Shown: positions 54,038 to 64,000 of the stretch, piece after piece
Layout: the number at the start of each line of letters is the position of its first letter
Position numbering within the stretch: the stretch's first letter is position 1
Source: Puccinellia tenuiflora
Lineage: Eukaryota; Streptophyta; Magnoliopsida; Poales; Poaceae
Direction: 5' to 3'
Assembly (NCBI GenBank): GCA_012064385.1
Contig: QRDG01000351.1
Span: forward strand, 1 to 64,000
Length of the DNA stretch: 64,000 nucleotides
Made by a program: the position numbers and the translations under genes
Notes under the pieces: generated by a model
What the model saw: only the letters and a program-made list of their open reading frames with translations
What the model was told of the DNA's origin: nothing
The model's database searches: none

Positions 54038-54084
54038 ATCTAGGGCTTCCTCTTTTTTTTTTTTGAACAGAGATCTTTATTAAT

Positions 54085-54720
54085 TTAGACAATGCATTTT
54101 ACAGATAAAAGGGTGAAAGGGAGCACCCTGTCTTGAAGGTCTACAGATCTGCAAGGACATTGAGTGCCTGCAGTAGAAAGGCACCTGAACAACATGAAAT
54201 TGCTGTTTATTTGCATCCTAGCAGCTAATTTAGACTGGTGGTGAGCTTTGACATTATAGCACCTCGAAATATGCTCTATTTTTGAGCTGTTAAAGACTTG
54301 TGACGCCCTGATGTTTGCGACTGTAGGTCTGATCAACCAAGGTGTAGCAGTAGTGAAGATGGATTCAGCTTTAGTGGCCTGAACCAGAGTAGTATTGTCG
54401 GTGCAGAACCTGGGATCCTGTATATGAAGCACCTCTGCTAACTTGACGGCCAGGAACAAAGCAAAAGCTTCTGCCTGTAGCGGTGTGGCTGCTGGTGGAG
54501 ATTTGGCTGAGATATGTAACTCTTTGAAATGGTGATGCATTTCTGCAAAAATGACGACTCCAAGACCTACAGGTGTAGCTTTTTGGCCTGGCTGAGGCGT
54601 CCAAGCAGCATCAGTGAAGATACAAGTACCTGTAGCAGTGGGTAGCTGTAGTTGTGGTTGAGCTCCTGGTAGTAGTGTAGTTGCGGTGTCGTTGTTGATT
54701 TGCTCTGCAGGTTCCAGCAT
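54085..54720 (-). pseudogene. LINE RNase H domain
   Basis: The minus strand reads CIFTDAAWTPQPGQ (first Asp), PLQAEAFALFLAVKLA (Glu) and DPRFCTDNTTLVQA (second Asp), the RVT_3 type RNase H at the end of plant L1 ORF2. The frame then continues to a stop near the poly-A. Separate frame from the zf-RVT part. Confidence 0.85.
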
Positions 54721-54804
54721 TATAGTCTTTGCTACTGCATGTACATGCTGAGGCCTAGCAGGCTTCCTGTTAAAAAGAATATCACACCTGGCTTTCCATA
54801 TGCA

Positions 54805-56112
54805 CTAGAGAAAAGTATAGACATTAATGGGATTAGCTTCCGGATGATTAGAGGCCAGGATATTTTGTAAAATCTGAGGCATAGAAGGGTTCTCCCTTAC
54901 TAAGATTTCAGTATTTATGTACCAAGGCTGGGAGAACCAAGCCGCTTTAGAGACAGGGCACAAGAAAAATAAATGCATGTCATCTTCAGGATTGCCACAA
55001 GTAGCGCAATCTTGGCTGATGTGCTTACTAAGCTTGCCTGCTCGTTTACCTGTGGGAAGTGCGCGTCTAATCAGCCTCCATGCAAAAGTCTGGACTCGGG
55101 GCACCATTGCCCTTTCCTTCCAAACTTGATTAAGTAGAGAGATATAATCTGAGGTGAGACGGTTTTCGGTTGTTGCCTTGGAGGAAAGCGAAGGTTGTTG
55201 AAGCAGTGCTTGTAAGCGCTTTTGGGAGAATGAGTACCTGCAGGGGTTAGTTTCCAAATCAAAGTATCTTGGCCATTATCATTAATAATCGGAGTTTGGA
55301 TGATCTGGGATGCAACTGTTGGTTGAAAAGAATGTTGATTAGGCCCTCGTTCCATGCTTTTGTACCTGGCATCCAAAGATCTTTAACAACAGAAGGATAA
55401 GAGTATGGGTGTTGCTGAATAATGAGGTGGTCATAGATTGATTCCCATCCTGAAAACCAGGGTGTACTCCATATAGAGCTGTTTCCATCCACAATCTGAT
55501 AAATAGTAGCAGAAGTAAGGAGGGGTTTTACCTTGAGAATAGCTGTCCAAAAAGCTGATTTTGGCTTGTTCGCCTGTGCTCTCCAAATGGACGTGTCAGG
55601 GTGATATTTTGCCTTCAGAATTTGCGCAAGCTGAGAGTGAGGTTCCTTTGCTAATTGCCATGCCGCCGAGAGAATTAAACTTTGGTTTATAGCCTGCAAG
55701 TTTCTAACACCTAGACCACCAACTTTTTTATCAATGCAAATATCAGCCCAAGCTCTTAAGCACAAACATTTAGTGGTTTGATCATCTTTCACACCTGTCC
55801 ACCAGAAATGTCTAATAATCGCAGTGAGTTTGGCAAGAAATTTTTTTGAGAAAAGAATATTCGACATGTAGTAAACTGGAATGGAGGAGAAAACAGATTT
55901 AATCAATGTTAGTCTAGCTGCATGCGAGAGCCTGTTGGCTTTGTAGGCTGAAAGTTTAGATTTAAACTTGTTATAGATAAATGTATAGGCAGCCGATCTA
56001 TCTTTTGCCGGTAAAATGAGTGGGTGACCCAAGTGCACGAAAGAAGCATCAATGTCCAGAACAGGAAAGATACGTTTAATGTCATGCTTAACCTGAGAGT
56101 TAACATTCGCAC
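54805..56112 (-). pseudogene. LINE reverse transcriptase C-terminus and zf-RVT domain
   Basis: The minus-strand reading from 56112 gives the RT thumb region (SHAARLTLIKSVFSSIPVYY, RHFWWTGVKDD, KKVGGLGVRNLQAINQSL). After a frame change near 55258 comes zf-RVT (VPRVQTFAWRLIRRALPTGK, CATCGNPEDDMHLFFLCP). These domains follow the RT core in plant L1 elements. The catalytic RT motif itself is absent through truncation. Confidence 0.85.
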
Positions 56113-57817
56113 TATCTAGGGCTTCCTCAAGCTCCGCTATCCTATTAGCATCATCACGAGCGAAACCCTCAAGTTCACATATTCTTTCTTCATGTTCTTC
56201 TATGAGACCATATGCATTACCAAGTTGAGTCATGAAGGCATCAAATGCAATTTTATTTTCACTTTCAAGTGATCTCATGACTTGTGAAAGATTATTAGCA
56301 TTCTCATCATCAAGTTCCTCAACACAATTTAACAATGATGGAGTAGAGGGAATTGAGGGTTTTCGTGAGTGGGTTACCTTTGGAGATGTACCCTTGGCCA
56401 TAAGGCACTTGTGTTTGGTAGGACCTTGCTTGTCATTAGGAGTTGAAAAGAGTGAATCCAACGAAGAAGGAATAACCCCAATTGCCATTGCCGCCATGCC
56501 GACTTGTTCTTCATCATCTTCACTTTCTTCACCTCCGGACAAATATTCTTGCTCATTTGTCACCATTGCCCTTTTAGATACCTTCTTCATGAAATTCTTG
56601 TTTTTAGGAACAAAGTTGGTTTTCTTGACAAGCTTTCCTCCATTCTCAATTCTACTCTTGTAGGGACAATCCGCAACGAAGTGCTCACTATCTCCACAAT
56701 TGAAACAAGTTCTTGCTTTCTTTGTACTTGAGCCTTCTCTTCCCTTGTTCTTCGTTGCATTTGATCTAAAGTCCCCCTTCTTCCACCAATTGTGGTTGGC
56801 AAGCGCTAGGCACTCATTGTGTGACACCCTCTTTTCCTTCTCGGATGGCACATAGGTGGATCCACCTTCATCACTTGATTCTTCCTCATCATAAGATGTT
56901 GCCTTCAAGGCAAGAGATACTTTCTTTATTCCATTCACTCGAGCTAGAACATCTTCCGAGGATTTCTTCATCATATTCATGGTGACAAAAGTACCCAAAA
57001 CATCATTGGGAGTTAGTTCCATGTAGTCCGCTCTTGCTTGAACATTCATTACCATGTTCTCATTGTATGGAATCAAGGTTTGAAGAAATTTTCCCTTGAA
57101 CCAATCATCATCGCAATCCTTGAATCCGACATCCTTCATGTCCACAACAAGAGCCTTGAGTCTTCGATATACATCTTCTGGAACTTCTCCATCCTTCATG
57201 ATGAAGTGGTCAACTTGCCGTTGGAGAAGTGTTTTCTTTGAGCGTTGCATGCTCACATTCCCATCATACATGGCGAGTAGATACTCCCAAGCTTCCTTGG
57301 CGTTTGGGAGAGATCGGATGTGCTCAACACCTTCATTGACCATTGCCTTCTCGAGCATGTGCATAGCATGTGCATTGAGTTGTTCATCAATGATCTCACT
57401 TGAGGTCAAATTGTTGATATCCTTAGGATAGTATCCCCTCTCAATGATTCTCCATATTTGCATTGATGAGCTACACACATAAGATTTCATAGAAGCTTTC
57501 CAATTAGTAAAACGGGCCCTATCTACTAAAGGTGGGTTACCAAGATTGTTCACATGTGGATGTTGAACATTAAGAGCATTGTTATAAATATGTCCAAACT
57601 GATTTGGGTTTTCATTTCTAGATGAGTGTTCGTCACTTTCTTTTGAAGGAGTTATGGGATTACCATGTTCATCTAGAGAGGGACTTTCATTTGCATTGCT
57701 AGATGTAGAGGCAAGTTTCATTATTAGTTCCTCTAACCTATCCAACCTCTTATCGGTTCTTTCCCCCACGGACTCGACTTGCTTTTGAAGCAATTCCATG
57801 GGAGTGGGATCCCCCAT
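56113..57817 (-). pseudogene. gag: Copia gag, N-terminal and Zn knuckle part
   Basis: The ATG is at 57817, 34 bp after the primer site. An N-terminal coiled segment (LLQKQVESVGERTDKRLDRL) precedes the UBN2-type gag domain (ARFTNWKASMKSYVCSSSMQ, AKEAWEYLLAMYDGN, QRQVDHFIMKDGEVPEDVYR). A CCHC knuckle CFNCGDSEHFVADC lies near 56665-56710. An acidic region and coiled coil run to ELEEALD, where the LINE interrupts. The frame is open throughout, so this gag was intact when the LINE inserted. Confidence 0.88.
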
Positions 57818-57856
57818 CCTCCTCTTTAGGCGGTGAAGCCTTTAATAAAGAGACGA

Positions 57857-57869
57857 GGCTCTGATACCA
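57857..57869 (-). promoter_or_regulatory. Primer binding site of the Sirevirus-like Copia
   Basis: The minus strand reads TGGTATCAGAGCC, two bases from the LTR end, complementary to initiator tRNA-Met. Confidence 0.9.
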
Positions 57870-57871
57870 AT

Positions 57872-59102
57872 TGAAAGGATCGATGAGGTTAACTAGAGGG
57901 GGGGGGGGTGAATAGGTTAACTACAAATTTTAATTCTTTTTCGTTTTAAATAGATATTGCTCAAATATAAGTTGTCTAGAATATGCAACTAGGTGAACAA
58001 CCTTATATGATGAGCAAAAGATCACTAGCACAAGATATAGATATAGTAAGCTAGTGCTAACAAGTAAAGGTAAGTGCAAAGATGAACAACAAGATGACAC
58101 GAAGATTTATCCCGAAGTTCACTTCCCAATGGAAGCTAATCTCCGTTGGAGCGGCGCGGTGTTCACCAAAGTGAAACACCGAGTAGCCTTGATATGGCAC
58201 ACCGTATCTCCGTTGTGACTTACCACCGATGTGGCGAGGCACTTGTCACTATGTTGCCGTTGAGGTTGACAACTAGAACCTTTACAAGGATGAAGCACAC
58301 TCCACAAGTTGGAGGGTCTTCACCAAATGCACCGAGCCGCCAAGACTCGATGCCCAAGGCCGGGGCACGCACCACAACTCAATTGGTGGCTCCCGGCAAA
58401 GTCTTCGTAGCTCCCAAAGCTCCGAAGGACCACAACCTCTTAGGGTTCCAATGAACACCAAGAGTAGCAAGCCCCCTCTCACAAATCAAGGGGGAAATCA
58501 AATTGGTTTGGTTGAAGTGTAGATCTAGGTCTCCTCTCTCAAATCTCCAAAGGACTAAGTGATTGAGTGGCTAGAGAGGGAGATCTATCGATTTGAAGCT
58601 TTCAAACAATGGAGGTGTTCTTATTTTGGTCGTGGTGCCTCTTGAGGAAGAAGAGATGCCCTTATATAGCTCCTCCAAAACTAGCCGTTTCAGCCCGAAA
58701 CTGGTCGTCCGGAATGACCCGGAAATTTCCGGATCCAGTCCGGACCATCCGGAATAGATCCGGAATAATCCGGATCCATTCCGGGTCGTCCGGAATTTTC
58801 CGGACGTTTCTGGATGAAATCCGAAACCCCAACAGAACCATTTTGAGGTCACCTCGGAATTTGTTCGGACTGAGTCCGGAATATTCCGGACCATCCGGAA
58901 TTTTCCGGACCAATCCGGATGAATTCCGGACCAACAAATCAAATGATTTACTTGCTCCGTCTTCGCTTGTCTTATCCCTTTTTGGATGATTCTCTTCCAT
59001 CTTGGCTTGTTAAACGTACCTATCACACTTAGCACAGGATGAGATGTCACTCATGTTGTTATCAAACACACAAAACTTACTTAGGCAAGAGATGTCCTTT
59101 CA
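57872..59102 (-). repeat. LTR of the Sirevirus-like Copia
   Basis: It is 1231 bp with ends TGAAAGGAT and ATGTCCTTTCA, giving the inverted pair TGAAAGGA and TCCTTTCA. A G11 tract lies at 57898-57908. A dense block of CCGGAA and TTCCGG motifs lies at 58690-58935. Confidence 0.85.
58690..58935. repeat. CCGGA palindrome cluster in the Copia LTR
   Basis: CCGGAA, TTCCGGA, GTCCGGA and ATCCGGA recur more than twenty times in about 245 bp, often as the palindrome CCGGAATTTTCCGG. It is very CpG-dense compared with its surroundings. Confidence 0.85.
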
Positions 59103-61696
59103 ATGGGGCTGCTATCCAAACTGTATAATGGACGAGGGAACCTTCCTTTTCATGATAAAGATGTGCTGAACATGTATGTAAAAAAGTTCACAGTACAAAA
59201 TAATTGAAGTTCACATGTCATGTAAAGAAAAAGAAGAAAAATGGCTCCACTAACAATTATTATGAACTTTATTGCAGGAAAGCAGAATTTGCTCGTGAGG
59301 ATAGCAAAGGTGCAGTCCCGAAGATGTTCAAACATTTCGAGGACATGAAGGCTGAGAATTCAAACTTTTTCTATGATGTGCAGGTTGACGAAGAGAACAG
59401 AATAAAGAACATATTCTGGGCAAACGCAAGCAGCAGAGCTAAATACATGGATTTTGGCGACTGTGTGACATTTGATACAACCTACAAAACGAACAAGTAC
59501 CATATGCCACTCGCTGTATTTATAGGCGTCAACAACCACTTACAGTCATGCATTTTTGGTGTTGCACTCGTTGGTGATGAGAGTGTTGAATCTTTCAAAT
59601 GGGTATTTAGCACCTTCTTGAATTGCATGGGAGGGAAGCAACCTATATGCATACTAACAGGTCTGTCTTATTCATTCAACCATCAAATAAAAAAATACAA
59701 AAATGACAGATTATATGTAATGATTTTTACAAACTGCAGATCAGTGCCCCTCAATGGCGAAGGCAATAAAAGCGATTTTGACACGCTCTCTCCATAAATT
59801 GTGTCGATGGCACATTATGAGGAAGTATAAGAATCCATTGAAGAGACTTTATAAATTGTTTCCCGAACTAAAGGATGAGCTTGCTGCAGTTCTCAATCAT
59901 CCACTAATGCCATCAGAATTCGAACATGCTTGGCATGCCTTGATGGACAAGTACGGTCTGCATGATGTCAATGTAATGGTAAACTTGTGGGCTGAGCGGA
60001 AATCTTGGATATCAGCTTACTGGAAGGGAGTTTTCTGTGCTCGTATGACATCGACCCAAAGGAGCGAGAGTATGAATTTTGTGTTGAAAAGAGGCTTTGT
60101 AAAAGAGCGACATGATCTACATATATTTGCACAGCAGGTCAACAACTGCATACAGACCAGACATGAAGCAGAGAATGCTGAAACGATTGCCTCTATGGTA
60201 TGCTTTATCTGATCTTTTTGCTATTATTTAAATGCATACATGAAGTTCAAAAACTCATATCTGATGGAGTTCAAAACTCTTATATGTGAAGTTCACTACT
60301 GTATTAATACAAAACAATACACTCCTACCACTGTCAAAAAGACGAAGTTCATTTTAAAATCATCAGAAGTTCACATTTTGAAAAAACATGTTTTGCCTCC
60401 ATGGTATGCTTTATCTGTGCTGTATGTACTTCAGTTGTTTGGTTGTGGGTGGATTAGGGAAATTGAAGTTCATACATGTTAACTGTATAAGTCCAGATCA
60501 TATGCCCATGGAAGTTAACTGTATGTTGTTTTGTATCGAACATGTGCAGGGGGACAGAAAAGGGGCTACACGTTATGGCTTTGAGAAACAATTGATTGAG
60601 CAATACACAAGGGCCGCGTATTCAGTATTTCGGGAACACCTGTATCACAGTACTGCATTCCGCATCAAAAGATCGCAGGAAGAACCCACAGATTTCCTTG
60701 TGTACCACTACAACCAAAGTAGGGAATTTGCTTGGTCCCGGCATGAGTTTCGTGTATATGCAGATGAAGGTAAAGGCAAATACCACTGCGAGTGCCAGCT
60801 GTGGGAACACACAGGTACAAAAAAAGTTTATTCTTATTATTATGTAAAAACATACATATGAAAAAAATAACAAATTCAGCACCTATCCGCAGGATTGTTC
60901 TGCCAGCACGTCATAACAGTGTTTGATCACCTAAGATTGGACAGAATACCAGACGAATACATACTGCAAATATACACCAAGAATGCCGTGAAGGATCCAA
61001 GTTTCAACCGCAGAGACTACAGATCAATAGACTGCAATGGTACATCTCTTGAGTACAGGCGAACAATCCTGTTCAACGAGGCCATGAAGATGGTAAACAG
61101 AGGATGCTCGTCGGACCACATGTTTGACATGGCACTCTCTGCTTTGAGAGATGTGAATACACGTATGGACTATGATGAAATCGATGTTAACAATTCAACT
61201 CAGAAAACAACGTATGAGGAAACACCGATTGGAATGGCTGGGTCTGATGAGATTCCAGCTAAAGAAAATACTGCTCCTCCAGATCCATATGCAGATATCC
61301 AGCCGCCGCCAGTGGTAAAGACAAAAGGCAGCAAGAATACAACAACTGGCTCGGACACTGCGAAAAAGGAAAAATAAGTTGCTCCACGCTCGCAGCCAGA
61401 ACTTGATGCTAATGGACTTCCAAAGGGTAAGAGGCTGTGCAGCAACTGTAATAAAATTGCAGGACACAATTCCAGAACGTGCAAGAAAAGAGAGCTTGCG
61501 GAAAAGCTTTTAGAATCACACCAGAAGATTTATGGGCCTACCAGCTCTATAGAGCATGTAAAGTTTTGCATCAAAAAGATTGTTGCAAAACAGAAAATGG
61601 ATGGAGAAGAGGAGTTAGACACCGATGAAGATGAGGACTATGAAAACGACACAGAAAAGGAAGAAGTGGAAGAGGAGGAGGAAGAAGAAGAAGAAG

Positions 61697-61727
<31 letters not shown>

Positions 61728-61800
61728 GGAAGAAGAGGATGAAGAAAAAGAAGACCAGGATGACAGTGAAGGCTCGATTGAACATGGCAACTGGAGATAG
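59103..61800 (+). pseudogene. FAR1/MULE transposase gene, 5' truncated
   Basis: The exon model is 59103-59173, 59278-59660, 59740-60197, 60550-60814 and 60893 onward, all with GT-AG introns. The N-terminal DNA-binding part is missing. Exon 2 has KAEFAREDSKGAVPKMFKHF and the MULE DDE core start FGDCVTFDTTYKTNKYHMPL. The second Asp (ILTDQ) is made across intron 2. Exon 3 has LHKLCRWHIMRKYKNP and MTSTQRSESMNFVLKRGF. Exons 4 and 5 have RYGFEKQLIEQYTR and the SWIM finger YHCECQLWEHTG joined to LFCQHVITVFDHL. An in-frame TAA at 61375-61377 precedes a CCHC knuckle (CSNCNKIAGHNSRTC, 61438-61482) and a poly-Glu run. It is either a transposase or a domesticated FAR1 relative. The context favours transposase. 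Confidence 0.85.
61670..61750 (+). repeat. GAA/GAG trinucleotide tract (poly-Glu)
   Basis: About 24 glutamate codons in a row with occasional Val, within the C-terminal tail of the FAR1/MULE protein. The reverse frames give meaningless poly-Phe or poly-Leu. Confidence 0.85.
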
Positions 61801-61859
61801 AGAACAACCATGCACAACGGAAGCTCCTAACAGCCATAAACGCGCAGAAAATGAGTTGA

Positions 61860-62006
61860 CAAATGTAACTATTCCTTCAGGGAAACGTATTTGCGGCATA
61901 TGCCATGAGAAAGCTGGACACAATTCGCGGACATGCCCCAAGAAAAAAGAGATTCTCGAACAACAAGTTTTAGAAAGACAGAGTGGTGACAGTAAAAAAA
62001 TGATGC
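61860..62006 (+). pseudogene. Second CCHC knuckle of the FAR1/MULE tail
   Basis: In the +1 frame relative to the first knuckle, GKRICGICHEKAGHNSRTCP repeats the same fold found at 61430-61485 (KRLCSNCNKIAGHNSRTC). The tail is thus duplicated and frame-broken. It ends at the Gypsy LTR. Confidence 0.7.
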
Positions 62007-62011
62007 CTCAA

Positions 62012-62974
62012 TGTCGCAAAAGTGGAACATGGGGTTCCCCTGATGCGGTCAAAGTGGGTCCATCGCACATGGGCCCACCAAGGAGACACTCAAGGCCAAG
62101 ACTCAAGACTGACAGGTGGGCCCCCCCACCTGCCCTGCGGCGTCCCGGCGCGCGCTGCATCGACAACCAAGGCCAAGGACTCGGGGACCCTTCGGGGCCC
62201 CCTCGACTCGGAAGCAGGCACGGAGGTCCCGGGGACCCCGATGCCCGGCAGGAGGCCAGGTTCGCCCCCGGAAACCAACCTCCACCGCGCCAAGAAGATA
62301 AGCTTGCCAGCTCTGGCTGGAAGCTCCTAGAAGACTTGGACGCCAAGAAGACGGAGGCGCCAAAGGGGGCAGAGGCGGAAAAGCTGTCAGCCCCTGTCCG
62401 CCCTCTCTGGAAAAGGTGGGCGATTCTACCTACCCCCTATGAAAGGAATACTTGGACAAGAGGAGGCCATGTCGCCTCCTAAAGAGAACCCGGTGGGGTT
62501 TTCCCGCCAAAACCCCTCCGGCCCCAAGGGTGCACCTGTGGTATCCCCTTAGCCTATAAAAGGAGGACCGAGGCACCCAAGGGAGAGGGGGCAATCATCG
62601 TTGAGAAGGAGGCTAGGCTAGGTAGCGCACAAGTCCCCGTTTAGCTAAGGCGAGAGGTGATCTCCTCAGGGTCAGGATCTGCTCGTCTTTAACCTCTAGC
62701 CTACACCTCCCGGGTTCTCACCCGCGACCACCCTTGTAAAGCTACACCATGATACACCTCTCAATCCAGACATGCAGGAGTAGGGTTGTTAGCCTCCGGG
62801 CAGCCCGAATCTGGGTAAACTCCTTGTGTCTCTGTGATTCTTGCTAGTACATAGATCTCGAGCGTTGAGCGAAGCCCCCGGGCAGAAGACGATCTTCGGC
62901 CTCCTCTGCGCCCCCCACCGAACCTAAAAAGGGGGTATCCTTTACTCCCGGTGTCCGTGATCCAAGACACGACA
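62012..62974 (+). mobile_element. 5' LTR of a Gypsy-type (Tat-like) element
   Basis: It starts TGTCGCAAAAG and ends GACACGACA, giving ends TGTCG and CGACA. It is 963 bp. GGGACC, GGCCC and CCCGG phrases are frequent. AGCCTATAAAAGGAGG near 62551 is a good TATA box. The left target sequence would be CTCAA (62007-62011). The element runs off the window. Confidence 0.8.
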
Positions 62975-62976
62975 TC

Positions 62977-62995
62977 TGGCGCGCCAGGTAGGGGG
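62977..62995 (+). promoter_or_regulatory. Primer binding site of the last Gypsy element
   Basis: TGGCGCGCCAGGTAGGGGG stands two bases after the LTR, a phrase usual at this place in Tat-type Gypsy elements of grasses. The tRNA is not named with confidence. Confidence 0.7.
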
Positions 62996-63000
62996 CGCAA

Positions 63001-63300
63001 GTGCTGAGTTCTTCTTCGCCGACTTCGAGTTCTTCGTCGGCATCTTCCTCAAGTTCTTCATCAGCTTCGTGTTCTTCGTCGAGATCTTCCTCGAGCTCTT
63101 CATCGGTGTTGAGATCTTCAAGGAGGTCTACTTCGAGTCCTCCGAATCTTCTAGCAAGATCTTGGATCATCGCCTCGTCTCGTTCGACATCAAGCTCTCT
63201 GGTTGAAGCAAGATCTGCCACGAGCTCCTCTTCTGTTCCGTCGAGATCGGGTGAACGGGCACGTCTTCGGCCAGCAGAGGCCATGTCTGGCACTCAGGAG
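63001..63300 (+). repeat. TCTTCG/TCGTCG-rich leader
   Basis: This is a short-period repeat of TCTTC, TCGTC and TCGAG. It gives a Ser-rich frame on the plus strand and an Asp/Glu-rich one on the minus strand. I treat both as by-products of an untranslated leader, though a Ser-rich gag N-terminus cannot be excluded. Confidence 0.5.
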
Positions 63301-63395
63301 GTCCGTGGTGGGCCGTCGCAGCAGTCGCGAAGAAGCTGGGGGCTGGAAGAGGCGCTGGGCGCAGCCCGAGTGCTTCTCTCCTACCCGCCAGAGCA

Positions 63396-63983
63396 GTGCA
63401 AGAGCGACCCCTGAGCGAGGGCCTGGATCGCAAGTTTGGAAAACCTGCTGGACTATGCCCACAACTGCCACGCTCCTACGAGTCCTGCCCCGACCAACAC
63501 CCAAGCAGCTGCCGCTCCGGCGCCAGCACCGTAAGAGGAGGAACAACAAGGGATCCCCATGGCAAGAGGTCCATGGATCCTACCCAAGAGGCTGTCAACC
63601 AGAGCTCCAATCCCAGGCGCCGTTCTCGCGAGGAGATGGAGGCCCAGGCGGATCCGTATTCTGGTGCGACCGTCCTTGACCTCTATCGCCTAGAGCAAGG
63701 GCTTGAGGAGCCGTTGCGCCGATACATCTGGAGGTTCCGGGGCGTCGTCGTCTGCATTCCCCCGGTTGACCTGCAAGAGATCTCCGTGATCGACGTCTTC
63801 CATGCCAACGTGCGCAGCCCGATGATGCGGGAGAGGCTAAGAACCCACATGGTGGCCACCCTGGAATACCTGTGGACCATGGCGGATCAGTGTGCACGAG
63901 TCGAAGAGGCTGCTTCCTTTCCCCCCTGTGGGGGCATGCTGAAGCAGAGAGCCCGGTCCGCGCGAGGTACCCGCGACATCTAG
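63396..63983 (+). pseudogene. gag: Gypsy gag fragment at the window edge
   Basis: The frame includes DLYRLEQGLEEPLRRYIWRF, VVDLQEISVIDVFHANVRSP-like text (residues about 120-145) and LRTHMVATLEYLWTMADQCA. This corresponds to the retrotransposon gag domain of Gypsy elements: a helix with LRxYIxRF, a FxxxV segment and an ADQCAR segment. TAG at 63981-63983 interrupts it. The first half of the frame (before about 63560) is probably out of frame with the true gag start, so the start is not assigned. Confidence 0.6.
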
Positions 63984-64000
63984 AAGGGCACCCGGGAGTG

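Larger units (their letters stand above)
54054..56112 (-). mobile_element. 5'-truncated LINE inserted in the Copia gag
   Basis: A poly-A tail lies on the minus strand (54054-54064 as T11). A 16-bp target duplication TATCTAGGGCTTCCTC occurs at 54038-54053 and 56113-56128 (20 bp with one mismatch). The element starts late in RT (FVHLGHPLILPAKDRSAAYT), so about the first two thirds are missing, as usual for LINEs. The plant L1 type is supported by the zf-RVT and RNase H domains that follow. Confidence 0.9.
53577..59102 (-). mobile_element. Sirevirus-like Copia element, 3' part missing
   Basis: On the minus strand the order is LTR (59102-57872), initiator tRNA-Met primer site and gag. The gag is split by a LINE, and the element is lost at about 53585 where the pararetrovirus begins. 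The long gag with a C-terminal coiled coil and the TGAAAGGAT LTR end resemble Sirevirus-type Copia elements of grasses. No pol and no second LTR are present. The right target sequence would be ATGGG (59103-59107), but no partner is available. Confidence 0.8.
59103..62011 (+). mobile_element. FAR1-type MULE, both ends cut
   Basis: This is a spliced transposase gene of the FAR1/FHY3-MULE type. The left side is cut by the Copia LTR at 59102 and the right side by a Gypsy LTR at 62012. Its introns contain GAAGTTCAC motifs. The element's terminal inverted repeats are not in this piece. Confidence 0.8.

Noticed and set aside
61571..61941. Poly-Leu and poly-Phe frames on the minus strand
   Set aside because: They are reverse readings of the GAA/GAG tract that encodes poly-Glu in the FAR1/MULE tail.
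62844..63293. Acidic minus-strand protein of 149 residues opposite the Gypsy leader
   Set aside because: It mirrors a TCTTCG-type short repeat. The element reads on the plus strand and no such protein is known from it.

Overview
The window is plant nuclear DNA from a grass, most likely of the Pooideae (wheat, barley or oat type). I infer this from the element families, not from a host gene. They are long nested LTR retrotransposons with tRNA-Asp and initiator tRNA-Met primer sites, a centromere-type (CRM) Gypsy element, a Stowaway MITE starting CTCCCTTCGTTCC, a CACTA end with GCCGTCGGCA repeats, Helitrons with CTAG ends, and a FAR1-type MULE. I see no intact host gene, no tRNA or rRNA and no CRISPR. 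A few short coding remnants look like captured gene fragments.

Left part (1-17785). A degenerate tandem array (480-2660) is followed by a truncated Gypsy-type element (5' LTR 3730-5323, tRNA-Asp primer site). A second Gypsy-type element lies inside it (LTR 7868-8784, gag to 9761). Its gag is cut by a nearly complete CRM-clade Gypsy element (9762-17785). That element has two LTRs about 3-4% apart, one nonsense codon and two single-base frame breaks in gag-pol, and a polyprotein whose C-terminal motif is encoded inside the 3' LTR. Its two flanks do not match, so the locus was rearranged after insertion.

Middle part (17786-50170). A Helitron lies in two opposed pieces, with the Rep part on the minus strand and the following domain on the plus strand, joined through a 34-bp inverted duplication. 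It has lost its helicase and ends with a hairpin and CTAG. After it come a hAT-type MITE inside a Stowaway MITE, several TIR elements seated in (TA)n tracts, a CACTA end and several GC-rich gene-like fragments. A complete minus-strand Copia element (30952-36782, target duplication CCGTG) carries a decayed pol. Two TIR elements carrying GC-rich inserts lie at 45290-47310 and 48046-49665.

Right part (50171-64000). The most notable feature is a fragment of an endogenous pararetrovirus related to rice tungro bacilliform virus (50171 to about 53580). It has a promoter with TATA box and an early AATAAA, a structured leader, a tRNA-Met primer site and three open frames. The first frame has no AUG. 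The sequence has no AUG in any frame for 776 nt before the AUG of the second frame, and the third frame begins with a movement-protein domain. The fragment abuts a Sirevirus-like Copia gag (minus strand) interrupted by a 5'-truncated LINE with a 16-bp target duplication. This Copia's LTR (57872-59102) cuts into an intron-containing FAR1/MULE transposase gene (59103-62011). A last Gypsy-type element (LTR 62012-62974) interrupts that gene and runs off the window.

The GAAGTTCAC motif in the introns of the FAR1/MULE gene also recurs in the non-autonomous repeats at 23680-24180 and 48090-49000, which suggests one MULE family with autonomous and derivative members.
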